This document shows, piece by piece, positions 35,385-43,771 of a stretch of 52,027 nucleotides of DNA. This DNA comes from Sulfoacidibacillus ferrooxidans. Its GTDB lineage: Bacteria; Bacillota; Bacilli; Alicyclobacillales; SLC66. The notes under the pieces are model-generated. The model was not told the origin of the DNA. It worked only from the letters and a program-made list of their open reading frames with translations, and did no database searches. The DNA is taken from assembly GCF_022606465.1 (NCBI RefSeq), contig NZ_JALBUF010000011.1:1-52027 (forward strand), written 5' to 3'. Numbering within the stretch: position 1 is the stretch's first letter; the number at the start of each line of letters is the position of its first letter. A program made the translations under genes and the position numbers.

Positions 35385-36571
35385 GATAGATTCCCCCCTA
35401 ATACATGCTCCACAGTGTGCACATCTTTATCGCCGCGTCCAGAGAGGTTGATGACGATCACGGCGTCTTTAGGAAGCGTTTTGGCGTAATTGATAGCATA
35501 GGCCACTGCGTGTGCTGATTCTAGTGCTGGAATAATACCTTCCACTCGCGATAAAGTAACGAATGCATCTAGTGCTTCTTGATCGGTGATTGGTTCATAC
35601 GTTGCACGTTTACTCTCAAAAAGATGGGCATGCTCCGGTCCAATTCCAGGATAGTCTAATCCAGCTGAGATCGAGTGGGCAGGTTGTACTTGCCCGTATT
35701 CATCTTGCAAAAGTAAAGTCATTGAACCGTGTAAAACGCCCCTCGTTCCTTTAGCAATGGATGCTGCATGACGTTCAGTGTCCATCCCTTCACCAGCTGC
35801 CTCTATACCGATCAATGTAACTTGCTCATCTTCAACAAAAGGATAAAATATCCCCATGGCGTTACTTCCGCCTCCGACACATGCAATAATTGTATCTGGT
35901 AAACGACCTTCTTGTTCTATGATCTGTAATTTTGTTTCATCGCCAATGACTCTTTGAAAGTCACGCACAATCATAGGATAAGGATGCGGCCCAACCACCG
36001 ATCCGATAATGTAATAGGTGTCTGTCACATGCTCAACCCAATGTCGAATCGCTTCATTTGTTGCATCTTTTAGCGTTTTAGTTCCTGATGTAGCGGGAAC
36101 TACTTCAGTACCTAGGAGTCGCATGCGAAATACATTTAATGCTTGTCGCTCCATATCTTCTTCACCCATAAATACTGTACACTCAAGGCCGAGCAAAGCG
36201 GCAACAGTAGCTGAGGCGACACCATGTTGCCCTGCTCCTGTTTCTGCAATAATGCGTTTTTTGCCTGTCATTTTTGCAAGAAGTCCTTGTCCGAGTGTGT
36301 TGTTAATTTTGTGTGCACCTGTGTGATTTAGATCTTCTCGCTTCAAATAAATCTTTGCACCACCGCAATATTCTGTAAGATGACGCGCAAAATAAAGCGG
36401 AGTAGGTCGACCAGAATAATCAGTCAGATAATGCTGTAGTTGTTTTTGAAACTCCGGGTCCTTGACCAAACGATAGTAATCTGCCTCTAATGTGGTGAGT
36501 GCTGACATGAGTGTTTCTGGGACGTATTTACCACCAAAATCGCCAAAACGTCCTTGTGCATCAGGATACAT
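35381..36571 (-). CDS. trpB: tryptophan synthase beta chain
   Basis: PLP enzyme joining indole and serine. Seen: [31 protein letters not shown] with the PLP Lys, [22 protein letters not shown] and SGRGDKD. The ATG used (36571) has GAGGAG 8 bases upstream; a GTG three codons earlier has its SD too close. Length 396 is standard. The 5' end overlaps trpF by 11 bases. Confidence 0.96.
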   Translation of the reverse strand: MYPDAQGRFGDFGGKYVPETLMSALTTLEADYYRLVKDPEFQKQLQHYLTDYSGRPTPLYFARHLTEYCGGAKIYLKREDLNHTGAHKINNTLGQGLLAKMTGKKRIIAETGAGQHGVASATVAALLGLECTVFMGEEDMERQALNVFRMRLLGTEVVPATSGTKTLKDATNEAIRHWVEHVTDTYYIIGSVVGPHPYPMIVRDFQRVIGDETKLQIIEQEGRLPDTIIACVGGGSNAMGIFYPFVEDEQVTLIGIEAAGEGMDTERHAASIAKGTRGVLHGSMTLLLQDEYGQVQPAHSISAGLDYPGIGPEHAHLFESKRATYEPITDQEALDAFVTLSRVEGIIPALESAHAVAYAINYAKTLPKDAVIVINLSGRGDKDVHTVEHVLGGNLS

Positions 36572-37223
36572 GAGATTCACTCCTCGCGGCTTTTACAAAC
36601 GCATGCATTTTTATGGGGTCTTTTTCCCCTGTCATTTCCGTTTCTATCCCTGAAGAGACATCTACGGCAAAAGGATGATACTGAGATATAAGCGAAGTCA
36701 CTGTTCCAACTTGTAATCCACCTGCAATAATCAATGGAGTATTGTCGACTACGTATCGCACATCATCGATCGCTGTCCACTGAAAAGGATGACCTGTTCC
36801 ACCATGTGTTCCTGTTTTATAAGTATCAAGGAGAATTGCATCTACATTTCCTACATATCGTGCTAGTTCATGATCTTCATTTGTACCGCGCACACCCCAT
36901 GCTTTCCATACAGTAAGGCCATGTTGTGTGCGTAAACGCGAACACATCTCAGGAGTCTCTGCACCGCATAACTGTACATGACTTACACCAAGTGTTGCAC
37001 AAATTGTAGCAATTTCTTCTTCACTTTGATCAACTAAAACAAGAACCGGTTCAGGAACGACAACGTATTGATCGCGTAGTAACGAAAGCATGTATTGCAC
37101 TTGTTGTAATGTTACTTGACGCTTACTTTTTGCAAGAACAAATCCTATATAATCTGCCCGCGCATCTGTTGCAACCATCACATCTTCTATCGAACGTAGT
37201 CCACAAAGTTTTATTTTAGTCAT
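36561..37223 (-). CDS. trpF: phosphoribosylanthranilate isomerase
   Basis: TIM-barrel isomerase of the tryptophan pathway. Seen: [11 protein letters not shown] (catalytic Cys region), [44 protein letters not shown], and VDVSSGIE with the catalytic Asp. Length 220 is normal. The start overlaps the trpC stop (ATGA). Confidence 0.94.
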   Translation of the reverse strand: MTKIKLCGLRSIEDVMVATDARADYIGFVLAKSKRQVTLQQVQYMLSLLRDQYVVVPEPVLVLVDQSEEEIATICATLGVSHVQLCGAETPEMCSRLRTQHGLTVWKAWGVRGTNEDHELARYVGNVDAILLDTYKTGTHGGTGHPFQWTAIDDVRYVVDNTPLIIAGGLQVGTVTSLISQYHPFAVDVSSGIETEMTGEKDPIKMHAFVKAARSESHVS

Positions 37224-38017
37224 TTGTAATTTGCACCAAATAACAAATGAGCAATACCTTGTTTAACGTGCTCAGATCCATAACGCATGAGCGTTTCGCC
37301 AACCAATATGCCTTTTGCTCCAAAATCTTTTACTCGCATAACGTCACTATGATCTCTTATACCACTTTCGCTAATGAGTAGGATATCCTCATCAATTACC
37401 TGACTAAGCCGCTCTGTCATACTTAGATCAACTTCAAAAGTATGCAAATTGCGATGGTTTACTCCAACAATACGGGGATGAAGCGGGCGAATGCGTTCCC
37501 ATTCTTCTAGTGAATGAACTTCAATCAATGCCTCTAGACCTATACTTTGTACAGTCCTATATAAGGATACTAATTGATCATCCGTAAGTGCTGCGACAAT
37601 GAGCAATACCGCATCTGCTCCGATAGCTCTTGCCTCGTATATCTGCCATTCATCTATGATAAAGTCTTTTCGTAAAATTGGTAAATCCGTAACTGCGCGA
37701 ACACTTTGTAAAATCGCGGTAGAGCCCTGAAAATACTGCTCATCTGTCAGCACGGATAAAGCATGGGCACCGCCTGCCTCGTAACTTTTAGCCATAGCGA
37801 TCGGGTCAAAATCCGACGCTATGACGCCTTTAGAAGGCGATGCTTTTTTTATTTCCGCAATGAGTGCCAATGGCGATTGATTAGATAGAGCTTGAACAAA
37901 AGAGTTAGGCTGTGGCATAAGAGCCATTTTTTCCTCCCACACGGAGTATGGGATCATAGAGCGTAATTTCTTAACTTCCTGTTTCTTGGTCTCTAATATA
38001 CGATCTAAAAAAGTCAT
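37220..38017 (-). CDS. trpC: indole-3-glycerol phosphate synthase
   Basis: TIM-barrel enzyme closing the indole ring. Seen: LIAEIKKASPSKGVI, YFQGS, ILRKDFIIDEWQIYEARAIGADAVLLI, VGVNHRNLHTFEVD, LISESGI and LVGETLMR. Length 265 is typical. The start overlaps the trpD stop by four bases. Confidence 0.96.
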   Translation of the reverse strand: MTFLDRILETKKQEVKKLRSMIPYSVWEEKMALMPQPNSFVQALSNQSPLALIAEIKKASPSKGVIASDFDPIAMAKSYEAGGAHALSVLTDEQYFQGSTAILQSVRAVTDLPILRKDFIIDEWQIYEARAIGADAVLLIVAALTDDQLVSLYRTVQSIGLEALIEVHSLEEWERIRPLHPRIVGVNHRNLHTFEVDLSMTERLSQVIDEDILLISESGIRDHSDVMRVKDFGAKGILVGETLMRYGSEHVKQGIAHLLFGANYK

Positions 38018-39039
38018 GCGCTCACGTCACTTTCTAACCTCAAACTACATTCAATGAGTTCCCGAAGTTTACGGGATGCTGCACCAGAATCAATCATTTT
38101 CTCTGCGAGTCTTGCTCCATCATCTAATGTAGTGACCTTTCCAGCTACATAAAATGCTGCAGCTGCATTGATAACAACCACATCGCGTGTAGGACCACGT
38201 TCACCTGCAAAAATGGCTTCAATGATCTGCGCATTATGGTCGGGCGTTCCTCCGCGAATCCCTTCAAGAGGATATTCAGATAAATGTACGTCAGAAGGGC
38301 GAAGTGTAGATTCTCGTACACTATGATCTTTGACTTCAAAAAGATAGGTCATGCCAGATATAGAGATCTCGTCTAATCCTTCCTCAGATGTCACCACAAG
38401 CGCGTGCTCGGAACCAAGTAAAGCAAGTACATGAGCCATCTTTCTAGCGATTTCTGTATTTGGTGTGCCTAATACCTGTCGTTTAGGACGAGCTGGATTA
38501 GTCAATGGGCCTAAAATATTAAACATGGTGCGGTATCCGAGTTCTTTTCTAATGGGTGCCACATGTTTCATTGCAGGATGGTAGGCTTGAGCAAAAAGAA
38601 AACAAATACCAATCTCTTCTACACATTTTTCAGCAGCTCGTGGGTTCATATCAATAGTTACGCCTAAAGCAGCTAGCACATCCGCACTTCCGGCCAAACT
38701 TGAAGCCGCACGATTGCCATGTTTTACAATCGACACACCACCTGCGGATGCGACGAGTGCAGCAGCCGTTGAAATATTGAACGTCCCAGCACCATCTCCA
38801 CCCGTTCCACACGTATCGACAATCGTACCTTGAACTGTAAGTGGCAGTGCATGATCGCGCATCGCTCGGGCACTGCCTAATAGTTCTGCTATGGTCTCAC
38901 CACGCGCTTGTAAAAGCGTAAGATATGCTGCAATTTGTGCAGGTGATGCAGACCCAGCCATGATCGTATTCATCGTTTGCTCTGCTTCATATTCAGTTAA
39001 ATGATTTCCGTTTGCCAATTTTAGTAGAATTTCCTTCAT
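38014..39039 (-). CDS. trpD: anthranilate phosphoribosyltransferase
   Basis: Transfers phosphoribose to anthranilate. Seen: VDTCGTGGDGAGTFNIST (PRPP loop), KHGNRAASSLAGSADVL, YRTMFNILGPLTNPA and the late ASRKLREL. The ATG has GGGGAG 6 bases upstream; the open frame extends 10 codons further without an SD. Length 341 is standard. It is the first gene of the trp unit here: trpE and a glutamine amidotransferase gene are not upstream. The TRAP-like leader and terminator lie directly before it. Confidence 0.95.
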   Translation of the reverse strand: MKEILLKLANGNHLTEYEAEQTMNTIMAGSASPAQIAAYLTLLQARGETIAELLGSARAMRDHALPLTVQGTIVDTCGTGGDGAGTFNISTAAALVASAGGVSIVKHGNRAASSLAGSADVLAALGVTIDMNPRAAEKCVEEIGICFLFAQAYHPAMKHVAPIRKELGYRTMFNILGPLTNPARPKRQVLGTPNTEIARKMAHVLALLGSEHALVVTSEEGLDEISISGMTYLFEVKDHSVRESTLRPSDVHLSEYPLEGIRGGTPDHNAQIIEAIFAGERGPTRDVVVINAAAAFYVAGKVTTLDDGARLAEKMIDSGAASRKLRELIECSLRLESDVSA

Positions 39040-39067
39040 GTTAATCTCCCCTTGTAAAAGCCGTGAC

Positions 39068-39101
39068 AATATAAATAAGAACCAAGGATATCCCTTAGTT
39101 C
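39068..39101 (-). terminator. attenuator terminator in the trpD leader
   Basis: On the minus strand GAACTAAGG and CCTTGGTTC form a 9-bp stem (one G-U) with a 5-base loop, followed by the U-rich stretch TTATTTAT. It lies 29 bases before the trpD start codon and after the GAG/TAG array. Confidence 0.75.
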
Positions 39102-39157
39102 TCGTGAACGTCGCTGCTCATACGCAAAGAGATCGTCTCCAATATCTCTTATACGAA

Positions 39158-39244
39158 CTCATACCTTTGCTCAGCTCTACTCCGCTCACGGACTAAGACG
39201 ATCATCTCGTCTATCTACTCTTCTATCACTACCACTACCGCCTC
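39158..39244 (-). promoter_or_regulatory. TRAP-type (G/U)AG repeat array in the trp leader
   Basis: Reading the minus strand from 39244 down, triplets GAG, UAG, UAG, UAG, GAG, UAG, GAG are spaced by 4, 3, 3, 2, 4 and 2 bases. A UAG follows after 12 bases, then GAG, GAG, GAG, GAG (spacings 5, 2, 2, 2), an AAG and a last GAG at 39160-39158. Eleven or more such triplets with mostly 2-3-base spacers are the known signature of a TRAP (MtrB) binding site. CUUAGU at the isolated UAG can pair with ACUAAG in the terminator's 5' arm, as expected for an antiterminator. mtrB itself is not in the window. Confidence 0.75.
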
Positions 39245-39280
39245 ATACGGTTGTGCGTAGTACATCTAGTAACAGATTTC

Positions 39281-39309
39281 ATCGTACTACGAAATGTATG
39301 ACTGGTCAA
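39281..39309 (-). promoter_or_regulatory. sigma-A-type promoter of the trp operon
   Basis: TTGACC (39309-39304) overlaps the aroB stop codon, and TACGAT (39286-39281) follows after exactly 17 bases. A start near 39274 gives a leader of about 235 bases before trpD. CGTAGTAC and GTACTACG form an inverted repeat that covers the -10 region. Confidence 0.65.
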
Positions 39310-40421
39310 TCCGCTAATACCCTTTTGACAAGATCTTCATCTACTGACTCATTCAATATGACAGAGCCTAAATGCTGCGGTAAAATGAACGAAAGACTGC
39401 GCGAACGTGCTTTTTTATCGCGACGCATATGCTCTAGTAATGTAGAGATCGCTTCCTCTGTCCGTTGAACAGCAGGTAATTTTGTAGGAAGTTGGGCTTT
39501 TTCAAGAAGTATAAGTAACCGATCTGCCAATTCTTCTTCGACCATTCCTAGAGCGCGAGCAATCTGTGTTTCATACACCATACCAATGGCAACAGCTGCA
39601 CCGTGTGTATATACACCATACTGTACAGCTTCTATCGCGTGACCGATCGTATGTCCAAAATTTAAAATGGCACGAATACCCGCCTCGCGTTCATCTAAAC
39701 TCACAATAGCCGCTTTAACTTTACATGAACGGTATAGTAAGGTTGTAAGAAGTTCCGTATCTCCCGCTACAATATGATCGATATGTTCCTCGATGAATAC
39801 AAATAATTCCTTATCATAAATTACCCCGTGTTTAATGGCTTCCGCCAATCCACTAGCTCGTTCGTATAAAGGCAGACTTTCCAGTGTAGATACATCATAG
39901 AGAACAAGTCTTGGCGCATGAAAAGCGCCAACTAAGTTTTTCCCCTCAGGCAGATTCACTGCTACTTTTCCACCAATACTCGCATCATGTGCTAAAAGTG
40001 TGGTGGGCACTTGTACAAATGGAATACCACGCATAAATGTTGCTGCAGCAAAGCCAGCTACATCTCCTATGACTCCGCCCCCAAGAGCAATAATTGTCGA
40101 TCTGCGATCAAGGCCTGCTGCAATAAAAGCTCGATATAGCTCTTCTGCACATGCTAATGACTTAGATGCTTCTCCTGACTGTACAGCTGTTGTATATACG
40201 TTAGACTGCATAGGGGCAAGACCTTTAACCATACGATCGACATAACCTAGTTTAGCTAATGCCTCATCGTAAACAATCATCACACTGGCTGTTGGATCTA
40301 ATACTGGCGCTAAAAATCGGTGTGCATTCTCCAAAAGGTGCACACCAATCAAAACATCATAATCCCCTTGCTGCGCTTGTATATGAAGTTGTTTTGGCTC
40401 TTGTTCAAGATGAGACTGCAC
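39306..40421 (-). CDS. aroB: 3-dehydroquinate synthase
   Basis: NAD- and metal-dependent second step of the shikimate pathway. Seen: ALGGGVIGDVAGFAAATFMRGIPFVQVPTTLLAHDASIGGKVAVNLPEGKNLVGAFHAP (the long glycine-rich and metal region, broken here across about residues 113-170), EAIKHG, and NFGHTIGHAIE with metal His residues. Length 371 is a little long. The GTG start has GGAG 10 bases upstream and lies 1 base after the aroC stop. Confidence 0.95.
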   Translation of the reverse strand: MQSHLEQEPKQLHIQAQQGDYDVLIGVHLLENAHRFLAPVLDPTASVMIVYDEALAKLGYVDRMVKGLAPMQSNVYTTAVQSGEASKSLACAEELYRAFIAAGLDRRSTIIALGGGVIGDVAGFAAATFMRGIPFVQVPTTLLAHDASIGGKVAVNLPEGKNLVGAFHAPRLVLYDVSTLESLPLYERASGLAEAIKHGVIYDKELFVFIEEHIDHIVAGDTELLTTLLYRSCKVKAAIVSLDEREAGIRAILNFGHTIGHAIEAVQYGVYTHGAAVAIGMVYETQIARALGMVEEELADRLLILLEKAQLPTKLPAVQRTEEAISTLLEHMRRDKKARSRSLSFILPQHLGSVILNESVDEDLVKRVLAD

Positions 40422-40422
40422 G

Positions 40423-41595
40423 TCAGGAGCGCTCCTTTAATTGTAAAAGATAGCTTTCAAAGTTCCGTTTCACTTCTTTTATCGAATCTCCACCAAACTT
40501 CTCCATAAAAGCTTCGGCGATTACCCACGCAACCGCATTTTCACCCACAACGGCTGCAGCTGGTGCCGCACATGCATCCGATCTCTCTATAGTGGCAAGA
40601 TAGGGTTCTTTTGTTACCATATCAACGCTTGGAAGAGGTTTGTAGAGAGTAGGGATCGGCTTCATAGCCGCACGTATGACAATAGCTTCGCCGTTTGATA
40701 TACCACCTTCAATACCACCTGCACCATTTGTCGTACGATAAAAGCCACGTTGCGTTTCATAGTAAATAGCATCATGCACGGTAGATCCAAGTTGACGGGC
40801 AGACTCAAACCCGGATCCTATCTCGACACCTTTAATCGCTTGAACGCCCATCAACATACCGGCTATACGTCCATCTAATCTTCGATCCGGCATCGCATAA
40901 CTACCAAGTCCTACCGGCACTCCAGTTACAATCACTTCGAAAATACCACCCACTGTATTCCCCTGCTCTTTAGCAGCATCAATGGCGGCCATCATCCTTT
41001 TTTCAGCCTCTGGATCAGCTGTGCGTACAGGGGACTGTTCTGCAAGTCGCGCCATTTCTTCCATCGTCATGGTATGAAGAGTCTCTGTATTCACGGATTC
41101 ATGTCCGATTTGGATGATATGGGAGAACAGATGGATATGAAAAGCAGCCAGTAATTGTCGTGCAATCGCTCCAACTGCGACAAGTGTTGCTGTATTGCGC
41201 GCACTCGCCCGTTCTAGAGCATCTCGTATATCTGAATAATCGTACTTCAAAGCAGCCGCTAGGTCTGCATGCCCAGGTCGAGGTTTTGTAACAACTTGCA
41301 AGTCATTTGGCGGTAGCCCAGTAGGAGACATCCGTGGTCCCCAGTTTTTATAATCGCGATTCGCAATAGTAAAAGAAAGCGGTGAACCACGTGTTTTACC
41401 AAACCGTAAACCAGACGTAAATTCAACTTGATCTGTTTCGATTTTCATTCGATATCCACGACCATATCCTTGCTGGCGACGCCATAATTCATAATTGACT
41501 TGTTCATTATCTATAGATAAGTAGGCTGGTAGCCCTTCAATGATGGCCATGAGTGCAGGGCCATGAGATTCTCCGGCAGTTAAGTAGCGTAACAT
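40423..41595 (-). CDS. aroC: chorismate synthase
   Basis: FMN-dependent last step of the shikimate pathway (named aroF in B. subtilis). Seen: LTAGESHGPALMAIIEGLPA, RRQQGYGRGYRM, GSPLSFTIANRDYKNW, PRPGHADLAAALKYDYSDIRDALERASAR (split at about 120-148), and SVDMVTKE. Length 390 is normal. A good SD (AAGGAGGG) lies before the ATG. It heads aroC-aroB as in the Bacillus supraoperon; aroH, usually next, is absent. Confidence 0.96.
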   Translation of the reverse strand: MLRYLTAGESHGPALMAIIEGLPAYLSIDNEQVNYELWRRQQGYGRGYRMKIETDQVEFTSGLRFGKTRGSPLSFTIANRDYKNWGPRMSPTGLPPNDLQVVTKPRPGHADLAAALKYDYSDIRDALERASARNTATLVAVGAIARQLLAAFHIHLFSHIIQIGHESVNTETLHTMTMEEMARLAEQSPVRTADPEAEKRMMAAIDAAKEQGNTVGGIFEVIVTGVPVGLGSYAMPDRRLDGRIAGMLMGVQAIKGVEIGSGFESARQLGSTVHDAIYYETQRGFYRTTNGAGGIEGGISNGEAIVIRAAMKPIPTLYKPLPSVDMVTKEPYLATIERSDACAAPAAAVVGENAVAWVIAEAFMEKFGGDSIKEVKRNFESYLLQLKERS

Positions 41596-41623
41596 CGCTG
41601 GCCCTCCTTTTGGGATTTGTCAC

Positions 41624-41652
41624 ATTATACTACAAACTACGATCATTGTGAT
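41624..41652 (-). promoter_or_regulatory. possible promoter of aroC-aroB
   Basis: A perfect TATAAT on the minus strand (41629-41624) lies 28 bases before the aroC start codon. At 17 bases the -35 region is TCACAA, a weak match. Confidence 0.45.
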
Positions 41653-41689
41653 GTACTTTACCTAGATACATGAAGAAATGAGATTGAAC

Positions 41690-41723
41690 TACACAGGAGG
41701 TTGCATACATCCCCTCCCGTGTA
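41690..41723 (-). terminator. possible weak terminator after the M42 peptidase operon
   Basis: TACACGGGAG pairs with CTCCTGTGTA (one mismatch) on the minus strand around a 14-base loop. No strong T run follows, so termination may be weak. Confidence 0.35.
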
Positions 41724-41747
41724 CGTGTACTCAGAAACACATATAGG

Positions 41748-42746
41748 TTAAGAAAGTCGACCTAAAAAGCTCCCTAATACTTTTTTAGCGCTTGTGACGT
41801 CCTCTAAGTGCACCATTTGCGATGGCGTCCCGACATAACGTGCGGGAACAACTAAGCCACAAGTAGGAATGCCATCTTGAGTAAGAAAAATAGCACCTGC
41901 ATCGCTTGTCGTTCGCGGTGACACCTCAATTTGATAAGAAGCTTCGACTGCTTTCGCTGCATCTACTAACTGATCACGCCATTTTGGAGCTACGACCATT
42001 CCTGCATCAAGAACTTTAATACCAACACCTTGACCTAAGGAAAGTGCTAGTCTCTCGGATTTAGGTGTATCACCAGTAGGACTTACATCAAGAACTACAG
42101 CAACAGATGGGTGAATACGATGCCCAGCAACTTTCGCCCCACGTGACCCTACTTCTTTTTGTACAGAAAATACACCTACAATTGTGTGGTTACTCTGTGC
42201 ATGTTGCAAGGCATCGATTAATAACGCGCATCCTACGCGGTTATCGAGTGCATGACCAACCAAAAGTTGCTCAGAAACTTCGTCAAAACCATAGGCGAAC
42301 GTTGCAGCATCTCCTATCTCAACAAACTCTTGCGCAGTTGATTGGCTATTGGCTCCAATATCCACAAAAAGATGTGAAAACTCTAAATCCTTCATAGCAA
42401 TTCCGTGCTCCGCACCAACAATACCTCTTCTTCCCGTGCGTGCAAATACCACGCGTGCCCCAACGAGAGCCGAGGGACGCAACGGTCCTAGCGGAGATAT
42501 TCTCAAAAAACCTACATCATCAATGTCGATCACACTAAGAGCCGGTTCATCCATATGTGCCACGATCATGACTGTTTTTTCATGTGTACTCGATGATCCC
42601 TTTTTAATTGCGTAGAGATTGCCAAGTACATCTTCATAGCATTCATCTACAAAAGGACGAATAAGTTCTTCAATCACATTTTTTACAGGGAGTTCATACC
42701 CGGATGGACCTGATGGAATAGTAAGTGTATGAATGAGATCTTTCAT
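41748..42746 (-). CDS. M42-family peptidase homologue lacking key active-site residues
   Basis: 332 residues with the M42 (glutamyl aminopeptidase/cellulase-M) fold. The first metal His/Asp are kept (AHMDE, His64/Asp66), as are Asp168 (ALDNRVG) and Asp220. But the general-base Glu of the QEE motif is Lys197 (VQKEVGSRGA), and the metal His of the final RYxH motif is Gly306 (RYVGTPSQM). Both are intact in the two upstream paralogues. This copy is therefore probably not an active peptidase; it might form mixed complexes with them. Its ATG shares a base with the stop of the upstream gene (TAATG). Confidence 0.85.
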   Translation of the reverse strand: MKDLIHTLTIPSGPSGYELPVKNVIEELIRPFVDECYEDVLGNLYAIKKGSSSTHEKTVMIVAHMDEPALSVIDIDDVGFLRISPLGPLRPSALVGARVVFARTGRRGIVGAEHGIAMKDLEFSHLFVDIGANSQSTAQEFVEIGDAATFAYGFDEVSEQLLVGHALDNRVGCALLIDALQHAQSNHTIVGVFSVQKEVGSRGAKVAGHRIHPSVAVVLDVSPTGDTPKSERLALSLGQGVGIKVLDAGMVVAPKWRDQLVDAAKAVEASYQIEVSPRTTSDAGAIFLTQDGIPTCGLVVPARYVGTPSQMVHLEDVTSAKKVLGSFLGRLS

Positions 42747-43771
42747 TATGCAGTAAAACCTCCTTGTTCAATGCTGCGAAGTACAGCTTCTAAAAGTTCT
42801 ACAGTATGATCATAATCGTCAAGGCTAATCATTTGCGATGGTGCATGAATATAGCGAGTAGGTACACTAATAGCCGCACTGACTATTCCCATCCCCGTGA
42901 GATGAATGGCTCCAATATCGTTTGCACCACCTACTGTTCTGCGTAGCTGTACGGGAATACCTGCTTGCTTACCAACCTTTATAATGTGCTCTCTAAACGC
43001 ACGATGTCCGATCGTGCGGGCGTCAACTACCGAAACTGCTGGGCCTGCTCCTTGAATCGTTGATTGACCATGTGAAGGTGTCTCGATAACATCAAAACAA
43101 ACTGTGCCTTCAATAACAATTGAAAGATCAGGCTGTACCCGATAAGCCACAGGACCCGCGCCACGTAAACCTGTTTCTTCTTGAACGGTAAAGGCGTAAA
43201 CGATAGGCAAGTCAAATTGTTTCTTTAACGTCTCGACAAGTACAGCACATCCCACTCGATCATCGAAGGATTTGGATTTCGCACGACGATCTCCCACTTC
43301 CTCATACGTAGTAGCAAATATAGCAAGATCACCTGGTGCCACATATTTTTCCGCTTCTTCTCGTGAGTGAGCTCCAATGTCGATATACAATTGATTCAAT
43401 TCTAGTGGGTGTTCGCGTTCTTGTGGCTGTTGTAAATGCACAGCTTTTGATCCAATCACGCCAAACATTCTTTTTTTACCAACTAGTACAGGTTTAGACA
43501 CTAAGATGCGCGGATCTACGCCACCCAACGGACGAAAGCGCAATAAACCATGATCATCGATGTCTACAATCATAAATCCAACTTCGTCCATATGTGCTGC
43601 AAGTAAAATCTTAGGTCCTTTTGCTTTGGGATTAGTCTCTACAATTAATGTACCTAATGCGTCTGTGTAGATGTTTTCGCTGTATGATTTGACCTCTTCA
43701 TAGATGACTTGACGAATCTCATCTTCAAATCCAGAGGGTCCGGATGCCTCTGTTAATCGTTTAAGTAACAT
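42746..43771 (-). CDS. M42-family aminopeptidase
   Basis: Cytosolic di-metal aminopeptidase, usually a large tetrahedral oligomer trimming peptides. Motifs complete: AAHMDEVGFM, SFDDRVGCAVLVETL, FTVQEETGLRGA (general-base and metal Glu), IEG, and PTRYIHAPSQMISLDD with the last metal His. Length 341 is typical of YsdC/FrvX-type enzymes. SD GGAGGGG lies before the ATG, which overlaps the upstream paralogue by 19 bases. Confidence 0.9.
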   Translation of the reverse strand: MLLKRLTEASGPSGFEDEIRQVIYEEVKSYSENIYTDALGTLIVETNPKAKGPKILLAAHMDEVGFMIVDIDDHGLLRFRPLGGVDPRILVSKPVLVGKKRMFGVIGSKAVHLQQPQEREHPLELNQLYIDIGAHSREEAEKYVAPGDLAIFATTYEEVGDRRAKSKSFDDRVGCAVLVETLKKQFDLPIVYAFTVQEETGLRGAGPVAYRVQPDLSIVIEGTVCFDVIETPSHGQSTIQGAGPAVSVVDARTIGHRAFREHIIKVGKQAGIPVQLRRTVGGANDIGAIHLTGMGIVSAAISVPTRYIHAPSQMISLDDYDHTVELLEAVLRSIEQGGFTA

